From: Thermohalobaculum sp965247385 | GTDB taxonomy: Bacteria; Pseudomonadota; Alphaproteobacteria; Rhodobacterales; Rhodobacteraceae | Assembly: GCA_965247385.1 (NCBI GenBank) | Contig: CBDFHG010000007.1 | Location: forward strand, 1,550,001-1,614,000 | Length of the DNA stretch: 64,000 bases | Reading direction: 5' to 3' | Part shown: positions 24,771 to 33,639 of the stretch, in pieces | How the letters are laid out: each line of letters starts with the position of its first letter | Position numbering within the stretch: position 1 is the stretch's first letter | Notes under the pieces: generated by a model | What the model was told of the DNA's origin: nothing | Seen by the model: only the letters and a program-made list of their open reading frames with translations | Database searches by the model: none | Translations under genes and position numbers: made by a program

Positions 24771-26036
24771 GTTCGCAAGACCACCACAATCGTCATCGGT
24801 GCCGGACACGCCGGTTTGGCCATGAGCCGGTGCCTCGCCGATCGCTCGATCGACCATGTGGTCCTCGAGCGCGGCGAGGTCGCCAACTCGTGGCGAACCG
24901 AGCGTTGGGACTCGCTCCGGCTGCTGACGCCGAACTGGCAGAGCCGGTTGCCCGGCTTCGGCTATGAGGGCAAGCATCCCGACGCCTACCGGACGATGCC
25001 CGAGGTCATCGACTTTATCGACCGCTACGCGCGTGTGATCTCGGCCCCGGTGCAGATCCATACGACGGTGACGTCGGTGCGGAGTGCCGATACGGGATAC
25101 CTGGTGATGACCGATAGGGGTGACTGGCATTGCCGGGCGGTCGTGCTCGCGTCCGGGACGTGCAACATCGCACGCATCCCCGCGATTGCCGCGGCGACGC
25201 CGGCGGCGGTCGCCGCATTCACCCCCATCCAGTACCGCAACCCGGGCCAGATCGAGGAGGGCGGCGTCCTCGTCGTCGGCGCATCGGCGACCGGCACCCA
25301 GATTGCCTACGAAATCCACCGCTCGGGCCGTCCAGTGACCCTGGCGGTGGGCGAGCACATCCGGGTGCCGCGCATGTACCGGGGCAAGGACATCGAGTGG
25401 TGGATGGACGCCGCCGGAGTCCTCGACGAGCGCTACGACGAGGTCGACAACATCGTCAGGGCGCGCCGGGTGCCGTCACTGCAACTCGCCGGCTCGCCTA
25501 CGCGGATGACGCTCGACCTCAACGCGCTCACCAGCATCGGCGTGAAGCTCGTCGGCCGCCTCGCCGGCATCAACGATGGTAAGGCCCAGTTTTCGGGCTC
25601 CTTGCGCAACCAGTGCGCGCTGTCCGACCTCAAGATGGGCAGATTGCTTGACACCATCGACGAATGGGCGAGTGAAAATGGCCTCGACGGCGAGGTCGAT
25701 GCGCCGCACCGCCTAGCCCCCACCGAGGTCGATGAGTCGCCTCCCCTTGGCATCGATCTCGCCAACGGCGAGATCAAGACAATCATCTGGGCGACCGGCT
25801 TCCACCCCGACTATTCGTGGCTCCATGTGCCCGTCTTCGATCGGAAGGGTCAGATCCGCCACGACGGCGGGATCGTCGAGGCACTCGGCATGTACCTGAT
25901 GGGCCTACAGTTCCTCCGCCGCCGCAAATCCGCTCTCATAGACGGCGCCGGCGACGACGCGCGCGATCTCAGCGACCATCTGGCGGCCTACCTGGACGGC
26001 CAGGTCACGACCGCCCATCGAGGCCTGGCGGTTTAG
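24771..26036 (+). CDS. Flavin-containing monooxygenase-like protein, start codon unclear
   Basis: About 420 residues. Coding similarity begins upstream of the first ATG (24816): the FAD-binding TTIVIGAGHAGLAMS is encoded from about 24783, and starting at 24816 would delete it. No ATG, GTG or TTG lies in frame between the osmC stop and that motif. Other landmarks are VLERGEVANSWRTERWDSLR, GVLVVGASATGTQIA (NADP-binding) and IIWATGFHPDYSWL, all of the flavoprotein monooxygenase/TrkA-like group. It is in the same frame as osmC, separated by a single TGA and 11 codons. Either the start codon was lost on transfer or translation uses an unusual initiator. Confidence 0.75.
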   Translation, partial: VRKTTTIVIGAGHAGLAMSRCLADRSIDHVVLERGEVANSWRTERWDSLRLLTPNWQSRLPGFGYEGKHPDAYRTMPEVIDFIDRYARVISAPVQIHTTVTSVRSADTGYLVMTDRGDWHCRAVVLASGTCNIARIPAIAAATPAAVAAFTPIQYRNPGQIEEGGVLVVGASATGTQIAYEIHRSGRPVTLAVGEHIRVPRMYRGKDIEWWMDAAGVLDERYDEVDNIVRARRVPSLQLAGSPTRMTLDLNALTSIGVKLVGRLAGINDGKAQFSGSLRNQCALSDLKMGRLLDTIDEWASENGLDGEVDAPHRLAPTEVDESPPLGIDLANGEIKTIIWATGFHPDYSWLHVPVFDRKGQIRHDGGIVEALGMYLMGLQFLRRRKSALIDGAGDDARDLSDHLAAYLDGQVTTAHRGLAV

Positions 26037-26175
26037 ATGCTGCGGATAGGGGGTATATCCGGACGGAACGCTCCGATGCCAGCTTGCGACACCAATCGAA
26101 TGTGACGGCATGCGTCTGTGCATTGCCAATGCCGTACAATAGCATCATGGCATCCGGGCAGCGTTCTTACTGGAG

Positions 26176-26350
26176 ATGCCGGTGGAGAGGAGACTTGCGG
26201 CAATTTTGGCGGCGATCTGGAGGAGGGGTTGGCCGCTTGCCAACGGGCGGCACGCTGCAGCCCGCGTGACCCTCGGGGAAGCTGGCTCTATGACGCTATG
26301 GGGCACGCCTGTTTCATGCTCGGTGACTATGAGCAAGCGCTCAAGGTATC
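26176..26350 (+). pseudogene. Remnant of an adenylate cyclase/TPR-type gene
   Basis: MPVERRLAAILAA is the usual start of a class III cyclase with C-terminal TPRs. The cyclase body is missing, and a later frame holds SWLYDAMGHACFMLGDYEQA, which looks like a TPR helix pair. IS630 copy 2 begins at 26351. The region 26037-26175 shows nothing else. Confidence 0.4.
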
Positions 26351-27521
26351 ATACCAACGGCCCTAGAGATTGACCTGTTCCCATTGTCGTGTGGTGATGG
26401 TGGCGATGGCGGCTGTATCGTTTGCGAAGAAGTTCCATGCGGTGCAGCATTTGTCGACGATGTCGGCGTCGCCATCGAAGACGGTTATGGCGAGCTTGTT
26501 GGCGCGCAGGTATTGCCAGACGTTTTCGACCGGATTGAGTTCGGGCGCGTATGGCGGGAGAATGATCAGCGTGATGTTGTCGGGCACCATGAGGTCTTTG
26601 CCGGCATGCCAACCGGCACCGTCGGCGACGAGTGCCGCGTGGGCGCCAGGGGCTACGGCGCGGGCGATCTCGGCGAGGTGGGCATTCATCGCCTCGGTGT
26701 CGGCGAAGGGCAGGACCAGACCGGCGGCGGTGGCGCGGTCAGGGCAGACTGCGCCGGAAATGCAGGCCGATTTGTAGCGCGTGTCGCGGACGGCGCGGGG
26801 GCGGGTGCCGCGCTTCGCCCAGACCCTTGTCAGCGTGCCCTGCTGACCCACCCTGGCTTCATCCTGGAACCAGATCTCGAGCGGTTTGCCGCGCGCCGCC
26901 TCGGGGAGGGTCGCCGCTACCGTCCGGGAGAAGTTTTTTTAAACGCCTCCTGCTCCGCGGGGTCGGCCTTCGGGTGTTGCGGACGCACCGACAGCCGCCG
27001 ATAGCCGAGCGCCGCCAGCTGCTTGCCGACCGTGCGCTCGTGCATGACGACCCCGAACTGCGCCTCGGTCCACCGCTTCAGGTCAATGCACCGCCAGCGC
27101 ACCACCCCGTCGACCTCCGGGTCGGGACCCTTCTCCACCTGCGCGGCGAGCGCGGCCTTCTGCGCCGCCGAAAGCCGTGGCGGCTTGCCGGGCGAACGGC
27201 GGTTGGAGAGGCCGGACAGCCCCTCGGCGTTGTAGCGGTGCACCCAGTCGCGCAACGTCTGCCGGTCCATCCCGCAGATCGCCGCAGCGGTCGCCCGGTC
27301 CGCCCCCTCCAGCACCAGCGCAAGCGCAAGCGCCAGCATCCGTCGCGCCGCGCGCCCATCCGTCGCGCCGCCCGCCGCCGCTCGCAACCCCGCCGCCGTC
27401 ATATCCGCGCGTGTAATCTCGACACCTGCCATTGCCACTCCCTCCTCTGCGTCGATCACAGAGAGTCAGACTTCCGCTGATTTGGGAACCCCCAAGAGTC
27501 ACTTGAGAGGGCCGTTGGTAT
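26351..27521 (-). mobile_element. IS630 family element, copy 2, complete
   Basis: Perfect 14-bp terminal inverted repeats ATACCAACGGCCCT (26351-26364) and AGGGCCGTTGGTAT (27508-27521). The TA at each tip fits the family's TA duplication. Oriented opposite to copy 1. Confidence 0.88.
26363..27459 (-). CDS. IS630 family transposase, copy 2, in two frames joined at an A7 run
   Basis: The upstream frame (26917-27459) encodes MIDAEEGVAMAGVEITRADM, the helix-turn-helix region and NPKADP-type linker ending EAFKKTSPGR. The downstream frame (26363-about 26940) encodes the DDE domain from FSRTVAAALPEAARG to WNFFANDTAAIATITTRQWE. The switch falls at seven A on the coding strand (26934-26940). A -1 shift there restores AFKKNFSRT, the sequence seen in copy 1 as AFTKNFSRT. 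It could be programmed frameshifting or a one-base loss. A short ALALALALVL repeat sits near residue 42. Confidence 0.75.
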
Positions 27522-27848
27522 CATTTTTGAGTTATCATGGAAGCTATGCGCAGGAGTCGTCTCAGTCCCTAAAAACAAGATCGCTTGATCGAGCATTTGT
27601 GTCTGGATCGACGGGGCGCGAGGACCAGCAGGTCCTAAAGCAAACAGCCAAAGGGCGTTTGATGAAACCAAATCCCGGCGGCGATAAAGAAGAATAAGGA
27701 AATGTAGGCGTTCGGTAATTGCGGGTCATTGAAATGGAAGACGTTTGGCAAATATCTCTTATACATCCCATACATGACGCATGAGGTTGCTGCTTCCCCC
27801 GAGAGCGTTGAAGTTTTCTGGGGGAAAACCCGGAAAAGGAGAGCAGCG
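27522..27848. other. Gene-poor stretch before IS110
   Basis: No gene is recognisable. The distal 120 bases are probably the left end and promoter region of the IS110 element. Confidence 0.5.
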
Positions 27849-29092
27849 ATGGCATATTATGTTGGATTGGATGTTGGCCACAAGCGGACTTCGGTTTGTA
27901 TGCTTGACGGTGATGGCGGTTTGGCCTGGCGTGGTGAGACGGACACCCATCCTGAGATCTTGGCGTCTGCGTTGCGGCGTTGGGCGGGTGAGTTGACGTT
28001 GGTCGGCCTGGAGACGGGATCGTTGACGCCTTGGTTGGCCCGGCAGTTGCTGGCGGCGGGACTTCCCGTGGTGGTGATGGATGCACGTCGGGCCTCCGAT
28101 GCGCTGAAGGCGCGCCCGGTGAAGACGGACCGGACCGATGCCCGCACCTTGGCGGAGATGCTACGCACGGGCTGGTTCACCGCCGTGTTTGTCAAATCCG
28201 AGGAGAGCCACCGCTCGAAGGCCCTGCTGACGGCGCGGGATCAACTGGTGCGCAACAAGCGGACGTTTTTTGGTCAGATCCGGGGCATGTTGCGGCCCTT
28301 CGGGATCCGGCTGCGTGCGCGGCAAGGCACGGGGAAGTTTGATGAAGCGGTACGGGCGGCCTGCCGTCATGACGATGTGCTTTATCTCTGCGTGAACGCC
28401 TTGCTGGAGGCCTTGGCGGCGATCGAGGGTCAGATCGCAGCCTTGGACAAGGAAGTGCGAAAACGCGTGCAAACCTCGAAGGCCTGTTGGCACCTGACGT
28501 CCGTGCCCTGCGTTGGCCCGATTACGGCACTGGCCTTTCCTTTGCCGCCGCCATTGAGGACCCTGACCGGTTCCGCCGCAGCCGCGATGTGGGCACCTGT
28601 CTGGGCCTGACGCCGCGCCGCTATCAATCCGGCGCGCGGGATATATCCGGGTCGATCTCCAAACAGGGGGATCGCATGGCGCGGCATTATCTTTACGAGG
28701 CGGCCAACTGTCTGCTGACCACTTGGGGCGGGCGGTCTCCACTGAAGAGTTGGGGGCTCAAGCTTGCCAAACGGGTCGGCGCCAAGAAGGCACGGGTGGC
28801 GGTGGCGCGGAAACTGGCCTGCCTGCTGTTGCGGCTTTGGAAAGACGGAACCCATTACGACGAGAAAGCCTGGCAGATGATCCGAGAGGAGAACACCTTT
28901 GGCCTGAAGGGGTCGAACCGGTGGGATGAGTGCGGTACAGTTGGTTGCAAGTGGATTTGGGTAAATTGGCTTGCGTTCAATACCTCCCCAGGTTCGATAG
29001 CGGAAAGACCGGGATGCTGGCGCAGCCCAAGAGCCGACGCCGAAGAGAACCATGACCCGCATGCCGCGATCCATAAGGCCGTTTTAACTTGA
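27849..29092 (+). pseudogene. IS110 family transposase, frameshifted by a 5-bp duplication
   Basis: The N-terminal DEDD domain is clear: YYVGLDVGHKRTSVCMLDGD, LVGLETGSLTPWLARQL and KTDRTDARTLAEMLRTGW. After VGPITALAF the frame changes. CCTTT is repeated in tandem at 28535-28544; removing one copy restores AAAIEDPDRFRRSRDVGTCL, with the Transposase_20 motif GLTPRRYQSG and KQGDRMARHYLYEAANCLLT. The element would move by the IS110 site-specific mechanism, without terminal repeats. This copy should be inactive. Confidence 0.85.
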
Positions 29093-29121
29093 CGCAGCAG
29101 CCGAATGTAGAGAACCAAAGG

Positions 29122-30071
29122 TCATTGATGATGACCGTTATGGGCCCAATCCCGGAGTCCGATTGAGATGATTTGCCATGGCTGGTCGACAAGACGGTTC
29201 CAGGCTTGGCAGGCTGCTTCAACGATCTCGTCATGGTTTTCAAAAGCACGGTTCGAGAGACAGGTCTGGCGTAGGAACTGCCAGATGTTTTCGACCGGAT
29301 TGAGTTCTGGAGCGCGGCAAGGCAAAAAGACGGAGGTAATGTTTCCCGGCATGTGGAGTTCTCCCGTGGTGTGCCAGCCAGCGCGGTCCACCAAGAGGAC
29401 AGCATGGGCGCGCGGCGCCACGGCCAGGGATATCTCATTCAGGTGGGCCTGCATGGCATGGGTATTGGCGTATGGCATGACCAATGCCGCGCCGCGTCCC
29501 CTGGCCGGACAGATGGCGCCAAAAAGATATGTGTTCTGATACCGTTGATCCTTGGGTTGGCGGGGCCTGGTTCCACGCCGCGCCCACTGGCGTACCAGAC
29601 CATTCTTCTGGCCCGGTCTCATCTCGTCCTGCCACCAAAGTTCGATGCTGGTGTCGGGAGGCAGATGCCCTATGGACGCCGCCAGCGTGCGGGGGAAGTC
29701 TTTTTTGAAGTCTTCCATCACGGCCTCGCCCTGCCCCGGATGGCGGGGCCGTGCCGAAATATGGGAGAAGCCCATTTGCTCCAGCAAGCGTGACACCGAA
29801 CGCTCATGATAGACAACGCCGAAGTGGGCCTCGATCCAGCGTTTCAGATCCACGCGCCGCCAGCGCACGATGCCATCGGACAAAGGATTGGGCCGGTCTC
29901 GACCACGGCGGCAAGCTCCTCCAACCGCGATGCCGTTAGCTTCGGTGATGCGCCCGGCGCCTTGCCGTCCATCAGACCATCGGGCCCGTGGCGGTTGAAG
30001 CGATGCACCCGGTCCCGCAAGGTCTGGCGGTCCATGCCGCCGACCCGGGCCGCCTCCGCCCGGGTCATGCC
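29122..30071 (-). pseudogene. IS630 element 3 transposase, main part, frameshifted
   Basis: The upstream part ends in EELAAVVETGP, the downstream frame resumes as LSDGIVRWRRVDLKRWIEAH. One missing base near 29890 explains this. The DDE segment is clear: WWQDEMRPGQKNGLVRQW, LLVDRAGWHTTGEL and PCRAPELNPVENIWQFLRQ. The N-terminal codons continue on the far side of IS1595 copy B (MTVPLREDYDDAQ, start 31579). Confidence 0.85.
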
Positions 30072-30166
30072 ATCATATAGGGGATTATGTAGGAGAGTGC
30101 CGAAATGGGGGTTGGCATTAGTCGGCACTCTCATGTATTATGTTTGTATTTCAGGAGGATATGGAT

Positions 30167-31150
30167 ATGGTGCAGCACAAATCGGCGGGCAAGAGCGACC
30201 GCCAGGGCATCAGCCTCGTAGAACTGTTCAAGCGTTGGCCGACCGATGAGGCGGCCGAGGCGTGGTTCATCGCCCGCCGCTGGCCCGAGGGTATCCACTG
30301 CCCGCACTGCGGCTCTCTGAATGTGCAGACTGGCGCCAAGCACAAGACCATGCCCTACCGTTGCCGGGAGAAGGAGTGCGCGAAGCGGTTTTCCGCGAAG
30401 ACGGGCACGGTGATGGAAGGCTCGAAGCTGGGCTTCCAGGTCTGGATGATCGCCACCTACTTGCTCTCGACGAGCCTGAAAGGGGTCTCCAGCATGAAGC
30501 TCCATCGGGATTTGAACATCAACCAGCGCAGCGCATGGTTCCTCGCGCACCGGCTTCGGGTTGCCTTGACCGAACGGCAGGGCGCGTTCGCGGGGCCGCT
30601 CGAAGCCGACGAAACCTACATGGGCGGGCGCCGGGCCAACATGCCCAAGGCGAAGCGGAAAGAGCTGACGGGCCGGGGCGCTGTAGGGAAGACGGCAGTT
30701 GCGGGTGTGAAGGGTCGCGCGACAAATCGCGTCGCGTCGCAAGTTGTTCCTTCCACTGACGCCCGGACTCTGCAAGGCTTCGTCCGTGACCATGCCGGGG
30801 AGGACGCCGTGATCTACACGGATGAGCATGGTGGCTATGCCGGACTCGGCGCGGAGTTCGAGCACGAAGCCGTCAATCACTCGGTTGGCGAGTATGTGCG
30901 CGGCATGGCCCATACGCAGGGCATCGAGTCCTTCTGGGCGGTGCTCAAGCGGGCGCACAAGGGAACATTCCACAAGTTCTCGCCGAAGCATCTTGACCTG
31001 TATGTGCAAGAGTTCGCGGGCCGCCACAATGCCCGCGACCGGGACACCATCGACATCATGGCGACCTTCGCCGCTGGCGCGGTTGGCAAGCGCCCGCGCT
31101 ACCGTGAACTGATTGCAAACAACGGCCTGCCGTCTGGGGCGCGGTCGTGA
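30167..31150 (+). CDS. IS1595 family transposase, copy B, intact
   Basis: The product is 327 residues from ATG 30167, chosen because AGGAGG at 30153-30158 is 8 bases upstream. Residues about 30-75 form a zinc ribbon (HCPHCG, YRCREKECAKRF). The ISXO2-like catalytic domain follows: EADETYMGGRRANMPKAKRK, IYTDEHGGYAGLG and VRGMAHTQGIESFWAVLKRA. Its stop overlaps the passenger protein start (GTGA at 31147-31150). Confidence 0.92.
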   Translation: MVQHKSAGKSDRQGISLVELFKRWPTDEAAEAWFIARRWPEGIHCPHCGSLNVQTGAKHKTMPYRCREKECAKRFSAKTGTVMEGSKLGFQVWMIATYLLSTSLKGVSSMKLHRDLNINQRSAWFLAHRLRVALTERQGAFAGPLEADETYMGGRRANMPKAKRKELTGRGAVGKTAVAGVKGRATNRVASQVVPSTDARTLQGFVRDHAGEDAVIYTDEHGGYAGLGAEFEHEAVNHSVGEYVRGMAHTQGIESFWAVLKRAHKGTFHKFSPKHLDLYVQEFAGRHNARDRDTIDIMATFAAGAVGKRPRYRELIANNGLPSGARS

Positions 31151-31434
31151 CCCGCGTCGTCATCGAATGCGCCGATAATCCGGCCTTCATGGGAGGACTG
31201 GACGATGGCGCGTTCAAGCTGATCGTCACTTCGCCACCCTGCAATCTCGGCAAGGCATCCCTGGCCGCCAAACCGGAGCAGCGCGTTGTTGAAATCGTGC
31301 ATCCGTCCTACCAGCCGAGCAAGGTGGCGCTGGAAGAGGACATGCGAGTAGACGCCCGTTTCGAGGAAGCCGTGGACGCGCTCGCGCAGCCCGTCAGCAC
31401 CCGCCACATCGCCCGTCCGAAGCCGGGCCACCAA
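31147..31434 (+). CDS. IS1595 passenger protein, copy B, stop codon lost
   Basis: Same fusion as at 18662-18949: a methyltransferase N-terminus with TSPPCNLGK, then the HPSYQPSKVALEEDM domain. In copy A the frame ends GH followed by TAA; in copy B that codon is CAA, so the frame stays open through the right repeat and far into IS1380 copy 3 (to 32586). The natural end is therefore about 31434. Function unknown. Confidence 0.6.
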
Positions 31435-31473
31435 GCGGCCTCCGGCACTTTCCTACATAATCCCCATCATATA

Positions 31474-31579
31474 CGGCGGCGATTGAAAGCAGTCGCCGCG
31501 CTTGATTGCTGTCATCACAGCGCGAGGCATGGCAGCGAGCTTGAGCATCATCATAATCTTCTCGTAGGGGAACAGTCAT
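31474..31579 (-). pseudogene. IS630 element 3 transposase, N-terminal part
   Basis: Reads MTVPLREDYDDAQ, then NQARRLLSIAAVYDG. It joins in frame to MTRAEAARVGGMDRQTLRDR on the other side of IS1595 copy B once the 8-bp duplication is removed. Confidence 0.75.
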
Positions 31580-31628
31580 CGCGGGAAACCTCCAAGACAC
31601 CGAATCGGGTGTCCAGAGAACCACAGAA

Positions 31629-33475
31629 CCAGGATTCCCGAACTAAATCCCTGACGCGCCTCGGCAGGGGCGGCGATGGGTGCCGTTGTGGGGTTTTTGC
31701 CCCGCGCCCGGGCACCACTCCCGCGGATTTCGCGCTCGAGGAGATATTCTCAAGGTGGCCACGCGTTTTGCGGGTCCCGCGCCTGTCCGTTGGCCAAGCG
31801 AAGCCCTGGCCGGGAGCCGGCATCGCACTTCAGCAAGGATATCGTGGCAGGCTGGAGCCGTCAGGTCGGGCCGCGCGCCAGGGCCAGGATCTTCCGCCTG
31901 GCGCTCAGCACCAGATCGAGCCCCGCTTCGCTCCCCAAACGGATGATCAGCCGCCGCGCATGACGGATCACCCGGCCAGGCAGGGCGATCAGAGCCAGGC
32001 GCAAGGCCTTCATCCGCCGTGCCACCCAGGCCGGTCCCAGAACCAGTTGCTTCATCACCGCGTTCAAATTATGCGCCAGCACCATGATCGCCCACCAGGC
32101 CGCATTGGCTCCGAACAGACCCGAGGGCAGGGTGCCGCCAGCCAGGTCGTGCTTCATCACCGCGTGGACTTCCTCGCTCTTGCCACAGCGCTCCCGGGAC
32201 CACCAGATCACCTCATCGCCCGGCAGATCACGGTTGGTGACCAGGGCGAACAGCTTGCTGCGCCCCTTCGAGGCAAACTCCGCGGTCGGGAACGGCAACT
32301 GATCCCCATCGCCAAGCTCCAACTGTTCCAGCGGCTCCCGGATCGCCAGGAAGCGGTAATCCGCCCGCGTCTTGCTCTCGCCCACCCAACTCGGTACATG
32401 GCAGACCTCCGCCCACTCCTGGCCGGTCTCCTGACGTTGCCCGTCAAAAACACGATCCAGCGGCCGCCACTCGGCCTCCGGCACGGCCAGGGCAGCACGC
32501 CGGAATTCCGCCGTCACGTTGGCGCCGACGGCGAACTCGATCACCCCGAAAACCTTGTCCCGGCCCTCGCCACAATAGAGCAGTAGATCCTTCTGATAAC
32601 CCGCCGTGTCCGAGCGCAGATAGACCTTGTCCACGCCCCCAGGCAGCGCCGCCAGCGAGGCCTGCAACACCTGCAACTGCCGATAGCCAGCCGGCACATT
32701 GCCGTCGCGGAACTCGGAATGCACGATCACCTGCTGTTCCGCCCACCAGGTGTTCAACGGCTGATAGGCCTTGAACTTCTTGTAGCAGTATTCCGCCTGG
32801 CGCTTGTGGCTCTGCACCAGCGTCGCGTCCATGTCCAGCGTCGCCGAGCCCTGCCTGCGATGGTGCTGCAGAAATGACACCAGCGCCTGATTGACACGCC
32901 GCAGACCAAGCAGACCCGCCGACGGGCGCGGGATGAAGGCACGCCCGGCCTCCCGCAGATCTTCCTGGCCTGCGTCGTGGAAGCGTTCCAACCAGCCCGA
33001 CAGAGCCGACGGCGAAGGCACGCTGCGCCCGCGACCGCGCCGAAACCGGCTCTTCAGTTGCCGCCGTTCCCGGCGCACCAACAGCCGCCGCTCAACCGCA
33101 TCCATGGTCGCGGCAAAGCCGGCGTCCGCCTCCAGGCGTTCCAGATCCTCGACCCGATCACCCCCGCACAGATTGAGTGCGATCACCGTGATGATCATCT
33201 GCACATCCAGCCAGCCCTGCCGCCCCGCCACCCGCACCTCGCGCCGCACCGCAGCCGCCAGTCCCGATGCCTCAATCAAATCAAGGTAAACACCAATCCC
33301 GGCAAAACCCGTCAGATCGCTGCTGCCCGGTTCGCTTTCGTACTCGAAAGGAAGAACGCCCTGTGCCATGTTATTTTCACCCCGTTGGTGATGGAGTTAA
33401 TCGCAAAAACCATCATAAATCCCTTTAGATTCAAAGACAACGGGGAATTTCAACTTTTTTGATCCAGAATCAGGG
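31629..33475 (-). mobile_element. IS1380 family element, copy 3, complete, 1847 bp
   Basis: Ends CCAGGATTC (31629) and GAATCAGGG (to 33475), flanked by the 4-bp duplication AGAA (31625-31628 and 33476-33479). It is in opposite orientation to copy 2 and the same length. It inserted into the leader of IS630 element 3. Confidence 0.9.
31861..33369 (-). CDS. IS1380 family transposase, copy 3, intact
   Basis: The product is 502 residues, differing from copy 2 at about one position (FDGQRQETGQ). The DDE motifs ATLDMDATLVQSHKRQ, YLRSDTAGYQKDLLLYC and VHAVMKHDLAGG are present. Either of copies 2 and 3 could supply transposase in trans to the deleted copy 1. Confidence 0.92.
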   Translation of the reverse strand: MAQGVLPFEYESEPGSSDLTGFAGIGVYLDLIEASGLAAAVRREVRVAGRQGWLDVQMIITVIALNLCGGDRVEDLERLEADAGFAATMDAVERRLLVRRERRQLKSRFRRGRGRSVPSPSALSGWLERFHDAGQEDLREAGRAFIPRPSAGLLGLRRVNQALVSFLQHHRRQGSATLDMDATLVQSHKRQAEYCYKKFKAYQPLNTWWAEQQVIVHSEFRDGNVPAGYRQLQVLQASLAALPGGVDKVYLRSDTAGYQKDLLLYCGEGRDKVFGVIEFAVGANVTAEFRRAALAVPEAEWRPLDRVFDGQRQETGQEWAEVCHVPSWVGESKTRADYRFLAIREPLEQLELGDGDQLPFPTAEFASKGRSKLFALVTNRDLPGDEVIWWSRERCGKSEEVHAVMKHDLAGGTLPSGLFGANAAWWAIMVLAHNLNAVMKQLVLGPAWVARRMKALRLALIALPGRVIRHARRLIIRLGSEAGLDLVLSARRKILALARGPT

Positions 33476-33528
33476 AGAACACTAAATACGGGAATCCCCG
33501 AAAGAGTCACAATCAATGACCTTTGGTT

Positions 33529-33639
33529 AGAGCCAGTAGATGTGACCTTCGGTAACGATAACTGGGAAATATCGTCCACCGTCAAAAATGGAAAATAGGC
33601 TATTGGTCAGGTGGCTGATTGACCGGGTATGTTTGAGCG
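33529..33639. other. Short gene-free gap
   Basis: Sequence between the IS630 element 3 terminus and qatD; nothing recognisable. It probably holds the end of the qat operon transcript. Confidence 0.5.

Larger units (their letters stand above)
30080..31465 (+). mobile_element. IS1595 family element, copy B, complete, 1386 bp
   Basis: Left repeat 30080-30101 (GGGGATTATGTAGGAGAGTG...) and right repeat 31444-31465 are inverted copies with a few mismatches. An exact 8-bp target duplication ATCATATA flanks the element (30072-30079 and 31466-31473), the length expected for this family. Confidence 0.95.
29113..33528 (-). mobile_element. IS630 family element 3, split by IS1595 copy B and IS1380 copy 3
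   Basis: The terminal repeats AACCAAAGGTCATTGAT (29113-29129) and ATCAATGACCTTTGGTT (33512-33528) are perfect 17-bp inverted repeats 4.4 kb apart. Removing the IS1595 element (30080-31465 plus one 8-bp duplication) and the IS1380 element (31629-33475 plus AGAA) leaves a normal-sized IS630 of about 1.2 kb. Confidence 0.85.

Noticed and set aside
22128..33479. A composite transposon bounded by inverted IS1380 copies 2 and 3 carrying osmC and the monooxygenase
   Set aside because: Each IS1380 has its own 4-bp duplication (CTTC and AGAA), and the outer flanks do not match, so the copies inserted separately. Copy 3 also lies inside another IS630 element.
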